A stretch of DNA of 64,000 nucleotides from RPQJ01 sp963823535 (GCA_963823535.1 CAWGLZ010000005.1:186001-250000), one strand, 5' to 3'; counted from the first letter of the stretch, positions 31,285-40,080 are shown. Numbers and translations are program-made. The notes: generated by a model from the letters alone, not told the origin.

Positions 31285-34244
31285 GGCTCGAACCTCGCAC
31301 GGTAGCGGTTGTAGATCGCGTTCATGGCGAGCATCAGCAGGCCGACGCCGATGAAGACCGCGCCGCGCAGCGCGAGGTTCGCTTCGGCCATGTCGACCAC
31401 GACCAGTCGCACCAGGCAGGCACCGAGTCCCGCGAGTGCAAGGTATCGGAACTGGTTTTCCCGCAGCCAGGCGCTCATCGCGAATACCAGGAACGCCTCG
31501 CCGGCCCAGAGCAGCGTCAGCACGGAGCGATCGAAGCGCCAGTACAGGAACAGCGCGATTCCGGCGAACAGCGGGTAGTACAGGTAGAGGTTGCGTCGTG
31601 GGGCCATGCGCGCCGCGAGGCGGCCGAGCACGTGGACGGGGGCGGGTGTCGCGAGCCCCTGCAGCACGAGGCGATGGTTCGCCCACGCGGCATAGGCGAC
31701 CTGCAGGGCGATGGCGACCAGCGAGGTGAATTCAGGCTGGTCGAACCAGCGCGGCGAAGGCACCTCGAGCGTGCTCATCACGACCGCCATGTCGGCGACG
31801 GATACCCAGTAGAAGAGCAGCGAGTAGATCCTTGCACGGACGTCGAGCAGCCGTTCCGCTGCCGGCGACAGCAGCGCCAGCGCCAGGATCGCCCAGGCGA
31901 CCGCCCACCATTGCGGCGCCAGTTCCACGATGACCGTGACCGCGATTCCCACCAGGATCAGTTCGACGAACAGCGGGTGCACCTGGGTCCAGGCGCGGCC
32001 CGACTCGAGCGCGGTGCGTGGACGGAAGAGCCACCAGTAGCCGAAGACGCCGACCGCGAAGATCTCTATGAGCGCCCGGGTACGGATGACGCCGACGTAG
32101 GCGGGCACCTGGATGACCACCAGTGCGTAGGCGGCCAGGAAGGCCACGAGGTAGCCGTAGCCGACGGCCAGCACCGTGTACGCCTCCGCGCCCTCGCGAC
32201 GGTCGGCGATCTCGAGCGCCACCAGCGACAGCAGCAACCAGGCAACGGCGGGGATCAGCGCAGACACCGGATCGAGGAACAGGAATGCCGCAAGGCCGAT
32301 GGTCGCGCCCAGCAGCACGATCGCGACGCGGCGCAGCAGTCCCGCCCCGGCCAGCCAGAGGGCGAGTGCCGCGAGACCCACGAGTGGGACGACGCGCCCG
32401 GCAAGCGCGAGCGGCGCCCAGTCCCGTCCGGCGACCAGGCCTGCCCACGACAGCAGGTGGGCGCACGACAGGGCCAGGATCGCGCCAGCCTCCAGGCCGG
32501 CGCGGCGCAGGCGCTTCCATGCGAGGAGGAACGCGCCAACGGCAACCAGCGACGCGGCCTCGAGCCAAGGTCGATCCGCGACGGCTGCGAGCGAAACGAC
32601 GAGCAGCAGGCCCGCGACCGCGCCCAGCGCGGCACCCGGGGAGGCCAGCCAATCGTCGGGGTGTCGCGCAGTGCTGGCGCCCGGTTCGCCCTCCGCGGGT
32701 GCGTGCAGGACCCGTTGTCCGAGCACGGCCAGCGCCGATCCGGCGAGCAGCACCCCGGCGACCGTGAGCTTCGGCGCGTCGAACGTGGTGATGTCCAGCA
32801 GGCCGGAGACCGCCAGCAGGGCGGCTGCCGCGAGTGGCAGCACGTCGAGGATCCTGTCGAGCAGCGCATCCTGCGCCCGCGGTACCGTCCAGCGGAAGGC
32901 GAGGGTTTCGGCCAGCGCCAGCAGCAGGACCAGCGAGTAGCTCGCACCGAGGTCGAGTCCGCTGGCGAGGGCGAGCAGCAGCAGTGCCTGCGCGGCGAGC
33001 GTATCGGAGCGCTGCAGCCACGGCACGTGGAGCACGCGGGCCCGCTGCCCGAGGCGGTATGCATATACCGCCAGCACGACCAGCGCGATGCCGCGCACCA
33101 GCGCCGACGGCACGTAGACGAACATTGCCAGCCCCAGCAGTGCCCAGCTCGCGAGGTGAGTGCCGACCTGCAGCGCGGGAGGCGACGCCGCCATCGCGCG
33201 GGTCTCGCGGTAATGCACCAGGACGGCGGTGCAGAGCACGAGTGCCGCGCATGCCGCGGCGATGTAACCCGCGACGTCCGATGCCAGATGGTCGCCCATG
33301 CGCATCCGCCAGACGGCATGGAAGAGCGCACAGGCACCAAGCACGATGGCGAGGTGCCGGTCCCATCCGCCGCGGGCGGCGATCAGGACACCGCACAGGG
33401 CGACCGCGCTCGCGATCGTGAGTGCGGTCGTGGTCGCGGGTACGATTGCAAGCGGCAGCAGGCTGAGCAGGACGTGCAGCGTCGCCACGACTTCCGTCCT
33501 GCTCGCATACGCTAGGTACAGGTTGACCGCGATGCCGGCGAGCAGCAGCGCGAGCGCGGGTAAGGGGGCCGTGACCCACTGCAGGCCGAGTCCGGGCAGG
33601 CCGCCCGCCGCGGCGCAGGCGAACAGCAGGATCGCCGCGCCCCCACTTCGGAGCCAACCCGCAAACGCCTGCCAGTCTGCCTTGCGGCCGAGGACGAAGG
33701 ATGCACCGATGAACACCGTCGCGGCCGCGACGGTGAGCAGGAAACGGAAGAACGGCTCGAGCCGCAGGGCCGTGTAGATGCCGACGAACGTCACCCCGAC
33801 GACGACGACCACCACGCCCAAGACGCCCGTCCAGTTCTCGATGAACTGCCGCTCCAGCGCCCGGCGCCGCCTTGCGAAGGCGGAGGGCGGTTGCTCGGGG
33901 GCGACCGGGGTCGGCACGGCGTGAGGCTCCGCAACGAGCTCGGGCGCCGGCACTGCGGCAGCCGGCTCGACCGGCGCGATCCCCACCGGCTCGGCCCCGG
34001 CTGGTGCGATCTCCGCCGTCGGTGCCGGCAGTGCCGCGACGCCGGGCGATTCGAGTCGTGCCATCCGTGTCTCGAGGTCCTCGAGGCGGCGCGCATGGCG
34101 CCGCGCCAGCTCCGAGACCTCCGCGAGATGCTGCTCGACCCGGGCGAACGCCCGCCGCCGCTTGCGGCCCAGCAGGACCGCGATGCCGACCAGCAGCGCC
34201 GGCCAGAACATGAACCCGATCACGCCGAACAGGATGTCGATCAA
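31281..34244 (-). CDS. DUF2339 large polytopic membrane protein
   Basis: Seen: 987 residues. An N-terminal helix is followed by a coiled coil (VEQHLAEVSELARRHARRLE), a Pro/Ala-rich linker (about 70-130), the conserved entry RRRALERQFIENWTGVLGVV, and then more than twenty hydrophobic helices with a repeated small-residue pattern. Known: DUF2339 proteins are widespread envelope proteins of unknown biochemical function. It is the first gene of an operon with the M48 peptidase and LOG protein; upstream is a 127-nt gap that should hold the promoter. Confidence 0.88.
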   Translation of the reverse strand: MIDILFGVIGFMFWPALLVGIAVLLGRKRRRAFARVEQHLAEVSELARRHARRLEDLETRMARLESPGVAALPAPTAEIAPAGAEPVGIAPVEPAAAVPAPELVAEPHAVPTPVAPEQPPSAFARRRRALERQFIENWTGVLGVVVVVVGVTFVGIYTALRLEPFFRFLLTVAAATVFIGASFVLGRKADWQAFAGWLRSGGAAILLFACAAAGGLPGLGLQWVTAPLPALALLLAGIAVNLYLAYASRTEVVATLHVLLSLLPLAIVPATTTALTIASAVALCGVLIAARGGWDRHLAIVLGACALFHAVWRMRMGDHLASDVAGYIAAACAALVLCTAVLVHYRETRAMAASPPALQVGTHLASWALLGLAMFVYVPSALVRGIALVVLAVYAYRLGQRARVLHVPWLQRSDTLAAQALLLLALASGLDLGASYSLVLLLALAETLAFRWTVPRAQDALLDRILDVLPLAAAALLAVSGLLDITTFDAPKLTVAGVLLAGSALAVLGQRVLHAPAEGEPGASTARHPDDWLASPGAALGAVAGLLLVVSLAAVADRPWLEAASLVAVGAFLLAWKRLRRAGLEAGAILALSCAHLLSWAGLVAGRDWAPLALAGRVVPLVGLAALALWLAGAGLLRRVAIVLLGATIGLAAFLFLDPVSALIPAVAWLLLSLVALEIADRREGAEAYTVLAVGYGYLVAFLAAYALVVIQVPAYVGVIRTRALIEIFAVGVFGYWWLFRPRTALESGRAWTQVHPLFVELILVGIAVTVIVELAPQWWAVAWAILALALLSPAAERLLDVRARIYSLLFYWVSVADMAVVMSTLEVPSPRWFDQPEFTSLVAIALQVAYAAWANHRLVLQGLATPAPVHVLGRLAARMAPRRNLYLYYPLFAGIALFLYWRFDRSVLTLLWAGEAFLVFAMSAWLRENQFRYLALAGLGACLVRLVVVDMAEANLALRGAVFIGVGLLMLAMNAIYNRYRARFEP

Positions 34245-34371
34245 GACGCGGGGCTCCTGGTCCGCAATGCGCGCCGGCGATGCGGCCGGCAGACCTTTCA
34301 GGGATTCTTATTACACCTCGGCCGGTGACTGGGGTATTCGGGACTTCGACGACCGGCTCGCGCCCGGCGCT

Positions 34372-36429
34372 TCAGGGTTGCGGCGTCTCCACCGTGCCGT
34401 GCCGCTCGAACCATGCGAGCACGTGCGTCACCTTGCCCGCGAGCTGGCTCGGCCGCTTGTCGAGACCGTGGCCCGCTCCGGGGACCCGTACGAGCGCGCT
34501 CGGCACCTGTCGCAGTCTGAGGGCCTGGTAGTACTGCTCGGACTCGGACATCGGTGTCCGGTAGTCCTCCTCGCCGGTGAGCACCATGGTCGGGGTCTTC
34601 ACGTTGCCGACCAGTGACAGGGGCGAGCGCCGCGCGTATTCCTCGGGCCGCTCCCACGGGTAGCCGGGAAACCAGTACTTCCAGAAGAAATTGTAGTGGT
34701 CCGCGGTCAGCACGAAGCTGGTCCAGTTGATGACGGGTTTCTGCACGACCGCTGCCCGGAAACGATCGGTCTTGCCGACGATCCACGCCGTGAGGACACC
34801 GCCGCCGCTGCCACCAGTGACGAACAGTCGCGCGGGGTCGACGTAACCCTTCGTCAGGACGGCGTCCACGGCCGACATCAGGTCGTCGTAGTCGTGCCCG
34901 GGGTAGTCGTGGTGGATCGCATTGCCGAACTCCTTGCCGTAACCCGTGGAACCGCGCGGGTTGACGTAGAGCACGACATAGCCCGCGGCGGCATACAGCT
35001 GCTGCTCGACGGCGAACGTCGGTCCATAGGCGGCGAAGGGACCGCCGTGGATCTCGAGCAGCAGCGGGTACTTTCTGGCGGGATCGAAGCCTGGCGGCGT
35101 GACCACCCAGGCCTGTACGGGCTGGCCGTCGAAGGAGGAGGGCACCTGGACCTCCTCGACGCGACCGAGGCTGCGCTGCGCGAGGAGATCGCCCGAGAGA
35201 TCGGTGAGCCTGCGCGGCGTGCCGCCGCGCAGCGGCACCACCGCCACGTCGGCGAGGCGGTCGGGTCCCGCCATCGTGTAGGCCACGGTGCCGGTCTTCG
35301 CAACGGAGAACTGGCCGCTCGAATACGGCCGCCCGAGCGAGAGTCCACCGACGTCGTCCGCCAATGTCCGCACCTGGCCGTCGAGGCCGATCGCTGCGAG
35401 CTTCATGCGCCCGTGGTCCTCGAACTGCGCCACGATCTCCCGGCCGTTCGCCGACCAGACGGGTTGCTGCAGCGACCGATCGAGGCTCCCGCTCACCACC
35501 CGTGCATCGCTGCCGTCACGCGCCATGACGTACAGCCGTGTGTTCTCGTAGCCCTGGTAGGCGTCGTCGAACCCGAGGTAGGCCACCGCTCTCCCGTCGG
35601 GCGATACGGTGGGCGAGCGGTCCGGCCCCTTGCGCGAGGTGAGCGTGCGCAGCGTGCCGTCGGCGACCCGGACGGCATGGACCTCGGAGTTGTTCGGATC
35701 GTACTCGCCGTCCGGATGGCGGTTCGCGGAGACGAGGATCTCCTCGCCGTCCGGCGTCCATGCGACAGGAGCCGCGTGGTCGAACGCGCCCTCCGTGAGC
35801 TGGCGCGGCGTGCCGCCATCGGCACGCACGACGAAGACCTGCTCGCGCTCGTCCTTCAGGTAACCCTCGCCGTCGGAGCGGTAGACGAGTTTCTCGATGA
35901 CCCTGGGCGCCGCCGCCCACTCCGCACCTTCCGGCTTCTCCAGGGGTTTCGCGAGCGGCTGCGTTTCCTCGGGCACGGGCATGATGAACGCAAGGGTCCG
36001 GCCGTCGGGTGACCACGCGAGGTCCGACGGCTTGCGCTGCACGCGTGTCACCTGCGCCGTGGCGCCCGAATCCATCCATCGCACGAACAGCTGTGCGCCC
36101 GCGCCGTCGCCCGCGACGTAGGCGAGGCGCTTCCCGTCCGGCGACCAGCGCGGCGAGGCGGCGCCGTTCACCAGTGGCCGATGTTCGCGTCCGTCCGCGT
36201 CGACGAGCCACAGGTCACCTGCGTAGACGTCCTTCATCACGTCGCCGTAGCGGCGGACGTAGGCGACCTGCCGGCCATCGGGCGAAATCTGCGGATCCGC
36301 CGCCCACTGCAACTGGAATACGTCCATCGGCTGCAGTGCGGGCGCTCCGGCATGCGCCGGGGCGCCAGACGAAACGGCGGAGACTGCAGCCAGGGCAGCG
36401 ATGCAGGCGTGCAGGAAGCGTGCGGGCAT
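34372..36429 (-). CDS. Secreted S9 family peptidase (dipeptidyl/acylaminoacyl peptidase type)
   Basis: Seen: 685 residues with a signal peptide (FLHACIAALAAVSAVSSGAPA). A beta-propeller built of WD-like repeats with recurring SPDGR motifs (SPDGRQVAYV, SPDGKRLAYV, SPDGRTLAFI) precedes a C-terminal alpha/beta hydrolase. Catalytic residues: Ser541 in GGSGGG, Asp in GEEDYRTP, His in GAGHGLDKRP. Known: family members cut short peptides in the periplasm. The start is ATG 36429; an upstream extension lacks signal-peptide features. It may share function with the other exported peptidases here (S10, S9A). Confidence 0.92.
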   Translation of the reverse strand: MPARFLHACIAALAAVSAVSSGAPAHAGAPALQPMDVFQLQWAADPQISPDGRQVAYVRRYGDVMKDVYAGDLWLVDADGREHRPLVNGAASPRWSPDGKRLAYVAGDGAGAQLFVRWMDSGATAQVTRVQRKPSDLAWSPDGRTLAFIMPVPEETQPLAKPLEKPEGAEWAAAPRVIEKLVYRSDGEGYLKDEREQVFVVRADGGTPRQLTEGAFDHAAPVAWTPDGEEILVSANRHPDGEYDPNNSEVHAVRVADGTLRTLTSRKGPDRSPTVSPDGRAVAYLGFDDAYQGYENTRLYVMARDGSDARVVSGSLDRSLQQPVWSANGREIVAQFEDHGRMKLAAIGLDGQVRTLADDVGGLSLGRPYSSGQFSVAKTGTVAYTMAGPDRLADVAVVPLRGGTPRRLTDLSGDLLAQRSLGRVEEVQVPSSFDGQPVQAWVVTPPGFDPARKYPLLLEIHGGPFAAYGPTFAVEQQLYAAAGYVVLYVNPRGSTGYGKEFGNAIHHDYPGHDYDDLMSAVDAVLTKGYVDPARLFVTGGSGGGVLTAWIVGKTDRFRAAVVQKPVINWTSFVLTADHYNFFWKYWFPGYPWERPEEYARRSPLSLVGNVKTPTMVLTGEEDYRTPMSESEQYYQALRLRQVPSALVRVPGAGHGLDKRPSQLAGKVTHVLAWFERHGTVETPQP

Positions 36430-36514
36430 CAGTCGGACCTCGTCATGCGGTCGCGCAATGTCGCCCGGTGCGACGAGCATTGCAAGCGACCGGCCCGCCG
36501 TGCGCACTTCCGCG

Positions 36515-36802
36515 CTATTCGTGCGCGATCGGGTCCTTCGTGAACAGGTAGTCCTTCAGTTCCTTGTCGAACGCCCCGTCCCGGCGCCGGATCCACTCGA
36601 GCACCATGGCCGCGTGCTCCTTTTCCTCGTCGCGGTTGTGCGCCAGGATGGCCCGGAGTTCGGGGTCCTTGCACGCGTCCACCCGCTGCTGGTACCAGTC
36701 GACCGCCTCCAACTCCTCGATCAGCGAAACGATGGCGCGGTGCATGTCGCGGGTCGCCTCGCTCAGGTCGCTGGCCGCTTCGTGCAGGTCCTCATGGCTC
36801 AC
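36515..36802 (-). CDS. Encapsulated-ferritin-like protein (EncFtn family) lacking a cargo tail
   Basis: Seen: 95 residues with EELEAVDWYQQRVDA and ILAHNRDEEKEHAAMVLEWI, almost identical in pattern to the Rhodospirillum rubrum encapsulated ferritin. The iron-site residues correspond to Glu30, Glu60 and His63. Known: EncFtn forms annular decamers with ferroxidase sites between subunits and is loaded into encapsulin shells via a C-terminal peptide. Here the chain stops right after DPIAHE with no such tail, and no encapsulin gene is adjacent. The start is a GTG with AAGGAG 7 nt upstream. Next upstream is the persulfide dioxygenase, in the same direction. Confidence 0.88.
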   Translation of the reverse strand: MSHEDLHEAASDLSEATRDMHRAIVSLIEELEAVDWYQQRVDACKDPELRAILAHNRDEEKEHAAMVLEWIRRRDGAFDKELKDYLFTKDPIAHE

Positions 36803-36968
36803 GTTGTTTCTCCTTGATCGTCATTCGTACCGCCAATGGGGTACTCGCCATGGATCGATCATACAGTGCTGCGCGCACGATCCCGGCGTCCGACCCGGTT
36901 GACGGCCATCGTGCCGATGCTGGCGTGCCCGATGATGCTGGGAGGGCACCGTCGGGTCACGGCCGAGG

Positions 36969-37592
36969 TCAACGTTGGCACCTGTGCGTGATGAATTCGT
37001 CGCGAGTGCGGTTCGCGACACACGGATTGCGAGCGCGCTCCTCGGCGATCGTCGATACCGTGCGTCCATGGGTCTCGTGGCCGGGGAACACCAGGGTGTC
37101 GTCCGACAGCACCAGCAGGCGCAGCGTGATGCTGTCGAACAACGTCCCTGCGTCCCCGCCTGGCAGGTCGGTGCGTCCGCAGCCATGGATGAGCAGCGCA
37201 TCGCCGGTGAACACGCGGTCGCGCCAACGGTAGGACAGGCATCCTCGAGTGTGCCCGGGGGTGCCGAGCACGTGGAGCACTTCGTTGCCGAAGGCGAGCA
37301 TGTCGCCGTGGCCGAGGCGATCGTCGGCCTCGATCGGCGCGAACTCGCTGGCGATCACCCGCGCCCCGGTTCTCGATCGCAGGAGCGGGACGGCCGTGTC
37401 CTCGTCGTCGTGAGCGTGCGTGCACAGCAGGTGGGTCAGCCGCAGGTCAAGGTCGCCAGCCAGCGCAAGCAGGGCCGGGACGATGCCCGCCGGCTTGGGG
37501 TCCACGGCCACTGCCTCGCCGGCGCTCGTGTCCGCGATGAGGTAGGCGTACGCTCGACTCGGGGGGTCGTACAACTGGCGGAACAACGTCAT
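36969..37592 (-). CDS. Persulfide dioxygenase-like metallo-beta-lactamase-fold protein (ETHE1/PDO type)
   Basis: Seen: 207 residues with the ETHE1-type order: LYDPPSRAYAYLIAD, THAHDDED, GTPGHTRGCLSYR, FTGDALLIHGCGRTD, FPGHETHGRTVSTI. The mononuclear iron ligands of ETHE1 correspond to His59, His114 and Asp131, all present. The usual HxHADH reads HAHDDE, losing the second-site His. Known: PDO oxidises glutathione persulfide to sulfite with oxygen. The ATG at 37592 is preceded by a sigma-54 promoter and an IHF site; the divergent neighbour is a FisR-like activator, the known regulator of pdo genes. No sqr gene is adjacent. Confidence 0.85.
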   Translation of the reverse strand: MTLFRQLYDPPSRAYAYLIADTSAGEAVAVDPKPAGIVPALLALAGDLDLRLTHLLCTHAHDDEDTAVPLLRSRTGARVIASEFAPIEADDRLGHGDMLAFGNEVLHVLGTPGHTRGCLSYRWRDRVFTGDALLIHGCGRTDLPGGDAGTLFDSITLRLLVLSDDTLVFPGHETHGRTVSTIAEERARNPCVANRTRDEFITHRCQR

Positions 37593-37656
37593 GGCGGCGG
37601 GCGTCCTCCAGGCCGTGTGGCAAGGCCTGCCACGGACCATCGACGAGCCTTTCCGA

Positions 37657-37673
37657 TGCAGGTGTCGTACCAG
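37657..37673 (-). promoter_or_regulatory. Sigma-54 (-24/-12) promoter of the persulfide dioxygenase gene
   Basis: On the minus strand CTGGTACGACACCTGCA fits TGGCACG-N4-TTGCW with exact GG-N10-GC spacing and two substitutions. The expected start point, about 37647, lies about 55 nt upstream of the dioxygenase ATG. Confidence 0.68.
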
Positions 37674-37703
37674 AATCGGCCATCCGAGTTAAATGATATG
37701 AAC

Positions 37704-37716
37704 AATCAACAACTTA
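37704..37716 (+). promoter_or_regulatory. IHF site in the pdo-fisR gap
   Basis: AATCAACAACTTA matches WATCAANNNNTTR at every defined position. It lies about 31 nt beyond the -24 element of the dioxygenase promoter, between it and the region where activator sites would be expected (37717-37818). Confidence 0.6.
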
Positions 37717-37818
37717 TGAATGAATCGCGAAGTCCGCCGCAGCTTTCAGGCGGCGTCGCTGTCAACTGTGGCAGAATTTCTGGCAGTCGATGGTCACCTC
37801 TGGCGAGGTCGTTCCCCC

Positions 37819-39180
37819 ATGACGCGTACCAGCGCCGACCTGTTGCCCGAGTTGACCTCGTTCATCGAGGGCCTCCCCGAACCGAGGATCCTTCTCGATC
37901 TCGACTACCGGGTTCTCGCCGCCAACAAGGCCTACCGGGACACCTATTCGTCGCACCAGTCGGTCGTCGGCCGGCATTGCTACGAGGTCTCGCACCACTA
38001 CGCGCATCCCTGCGACCAGGCCGGTGAGTTGTGCCCGCGGCGTGCGGCGCTCGATTCGGGTCGCACCGAATACGCACTGCACATCCACCATACGCCGCGC
38101 GGCGATGAGCACGTGCAGGTGGAAATCACTCCGGTGCGCGACCGCTCGGGAGACGTCCGCTTCTTCGTCGAACGCATGCAGTCACTGCCGACGGCCCGGG
38201 CATCGGCGTCCTCGGAGGGCCTCACGGGCCGGGCACCCCGGTTCCGCGCAATGCTCGAGCTCGTCTCGCGGGTCGCCGAGACCGAGACCTCGGTGCTGCT
38301 GCTCGGCGAGACCGGCACCGGCAAGGAGATGGTGGCCCGCCTCATCCACGAAAGCAGCCGTCGTTCGGCCGCGCCCTTCGTCGCGGTGGACTGCTCCGGA
38401 CTGACCGAGACACTGTTCGAGAGCGAACTCTTCGGGCACGAGAAAGGTGCATTCACGGGCGCGATCCAGCGCAAGGTGGGGCTCGTCGAGGCTGCCAGTG
38501 GCGGCACGCTGTTCCTCGACGAGGTGGGCGACATCCCGCTGGTCCAGCAGGTGAAACTGCTGCGCCTGATCGAGAGCAGCAGCTACCGCCGCGTCGGTGG
38601 CGTGACGCCCCTGCGGGCCGATTTCCGCCTCGTCGCCGCGACGCACCGCGACCTGAAGCGGATGGTGCGGGAGGGCGGCTTTCGCGCGGATCTCTACTAC
38701 CGCATCAGTGCCTACCCGGTGCCGATACCGTCGCTGCGCGAACGGCCCGAGGACATCCTGCTGCTCGCCGAGTCGCTGCTCGCGCGGGTGCGCCCGGGAC
38801 GCAGGTTCGTGCTCGCCGACGCCGCGCGCCGCGCCCTGCTGGCTTACGACTATCCGGGCAACGTGCGCGAGTTGCGCAACGTGGTGGAGCGCGCGAGCCT
38901 GCTCGCGGACGACGAACGCATCGAGGCCGGCCATCTGCCGGACGAGGTCGTGGCGGCCACCGGGCGGCGCGGTTCCGGGCCGCCGGAGGACGGCCAGGCA
39001 TCGGCGCTGCCTGCGGCCGAGCGCGAGGCCCTGGCACGGGCGCTTGCCGAGCACCGGGGCAACCGTCGCGAGCTGGCCCGGGCGCTCGGCCTGAGCGAGC
39101 GCACGCTGTACCGCAAGCTGGCGGCGCACGGACTGGCCGGCGGCAAGGGTGGTCGACCGCCGGGAAGCGGCGCAGCGTAG
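37819..39180 (+). CDS. fisR: FisR-like sigma-54-dependent activator with sulfur-sensing cysteine triad
   Basis: Seen: 453 residues. An N-terminal PAS-like sensor carries Cys54, Cys65 and Cys72 (HCYEVSHHYAHPC, then GELC), the same spacing as Cys53/64/71 of Cupriavidus FisR. An AAA+ domain has Walker A GETGTGKE, the sigma-54 contact loop GAFTGA, LFLDEVGDIP and FRADLYYRI. The C-terminus is a Fis-type HTH (GNRRELARALGLSERTLYRKL). Known: FisR senses polysulfide through its cysteines and activates sqr/pdo. It is divergent from the dioxygenase, with matching promoter elements between. ATG 37819 aligns with the family; an upstream extension to 37720 is unlikely. Confidence 0.88.
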   Translation: MTRTSADLLPELTSFIEGLPEPRILLDLDYRVLAANKAYRDTYSSHQSVVGRHCYEVSHHYAHPCDQAGELCPRRAALDSGRTEYALHIHHTPRGDEHVQVEITPVRDRSGDVRFFVERMQSLPTARASASSEGLTGRAPRFRAMLELVSRVAETETSVLLLGETGTGKEMVARLIHESSRRSAAPFVAVDCSGLTETLFESELFGHEKGAFTGAIQRKVGLVEAASGGTLFLDEVGDIPLVQQVKLLRLIESSSYRRVGGVTPLRADFRLVAATHRDLKRMVREGGFRADLYYRISAYPVPIPSLRERPEDILLLAESLLARVRPGRRFVLADAARRALLAYDYPGNVRELRNVVERASLLADDERIEAGHLPDEVVAATGRRGSGPPEDGQASALPAAEREALARALAEHRGNRRELARALGLSERTLYRKLAAHGLAGGKGGRPPGSGAA

Positions 39181-39191
39181 AATTGCCGCGG

Positions 39192-39207
39192 CCGCCCGCC
39201 CGGGCGG
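39192..39207 (+). terminator. Weak GC hairpin between fisR and cphB
   Basis: CCGCCC pairs with GGGCGG over a 4-nt loop, 11 nt after the fisR stop codon, without a T-run. It may only partly separate the two genes. Confidence 0.3.
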
Positions 39208-39240
39208 TCCGTGAAGGCGGAATCCGAGGAGCAGGCGCCG

Positions 39241-40080
39241 ATGCCGAGTATCGTCCCCGAAGGCGCGACCCGCGGCTGGATCATTCCGATCGGCGGCGCC
39301 GAAAACAAGGAGAACGACCGCCACATCCTCGAGCGCTTCGTCGCATGCGCCGGCGCACGCGAGGCGGACATCGTCGTAATCCCGACCGCCAGCCGCCTGC
39401 ATGAAACCGGTCCGCGCTACGAGAAGCTGTTCCGCGACCTCGGCGCCGCACGCGTCGCGGTGATGGACTTCGACACCCGTCGCGACTGCCAGGAGCCCGG
39501 TCGCCTGCGCAGGCTCGAGGACGCCAGCGGCATCTTCTTCACCGGCGGCAACCAGCTGCGGCTCACGACGCTCCTCGGTGGCACGCCGGTGGCCAAGCTC
39601 ATCCGTGCCCGCAACGCGAAGGGCGTGACCGTGGGCGGTACGAGCGCCGGCGCCAGCATCCTGAGCGAGCACATGATCGCCTTCGGCGACGAGGGCTCGT
39701 CGGTCATCTCCGGCAGTGTTCGCCTCGCCCCGGGCCTGGGCCTGACGAACCGCTTCATCATCGACCAGCACTTCCGCCAGCGGGATCGACTCGGGCGCCT
39801 GCTCACGGCGCTCGCCTACAACCCGTTCGCGGTCGGCATCGGTCTCGACGAGGACACCGCCGCCTTCATCGGGCCCGATGAGACGGTGGAGGTCGTGGGC
39901 AGTGGTGGCGTCACCATCGTCGATGCCGCGGACCTGAGCTACTCCTCGATGGACAGCGTCAGCGAAGGCCAGCCGGTCTGCATGCTGGGCCTGCGACTGC
40001 ACGTGCTGGTCGCGGGAGCGACCTTCAATATGCACACGCGGGTGGCGTCGGCCGGGGTGCTCGCCCAACCCAAGGAATGA
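39241..40080 (+). CDS. cphB: Cyanophycinase
   Basis: Seen: 279 residues. IIPIGGAENKEND opens the S51-type fold, FTGGNQLRL precedes the active site, and the nucleophile is Ser135 in GGTSAGAS; the His-containing IIDQHFRQRDRLGRL follows. Known: cyanophycinase cleaves cyanophycin to beta-Asp-Arg dipeptides inside the cell. ATG 39241 follows GAGGAG; a GTG at 39211 is possible. It lies 60 nt after fisR and 121 nt before the synthetase gene. Degradation and synthesis are thus encoded side by side. Confidence 0.93.
   Translation: MPSIVPEGATRGWIIPIGGAENKENDRHILERFVACAGAREADIVVIPTASRLHETGPRYEKLFRDLGAARVAVMDFDTRRDCQEPGRLRRLEDASGIFFTGGNQLRLTTLLGGTPVAKLIRARNAKGVTVGGTSAGASILSEHMIAFGDEGSSVISGSVRLAPGLGLTNRFIIDQHFRQRDRLGRLLTALAYNPFAVGIGLDEDTAAFIGPDETVEVVGSGGVTIVDAADLSYSSMDSVSEGQPVCMLGLRLHVLVAGATFNMHTRVASAGVLAQPKE

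Noticed and set aside
31632..33515. Long plus-strand open frame opposite the DUF2339 gene
   Set aside because: Its composition is Gln/Arg/Glu-rich and repetitive, as expected of the complement of a Leu/Ala-rich membrane gene; no motifs.
37617..37633. GTGGCA/TGCCAC inverted repeat as a sigma-54 promoter for the dioxygenase
   Set aside because: On the minus strand the GG-GC spacing is 8, too short. It may still be a binding site or a 5' leader hairpin.
37769..37784. TGGCAG..TGGC as a second sigma-54 promoter reading into fisR
   Set aside because: Spacing between GG and GC is 11 rather than 10 and the -12 element is poor.
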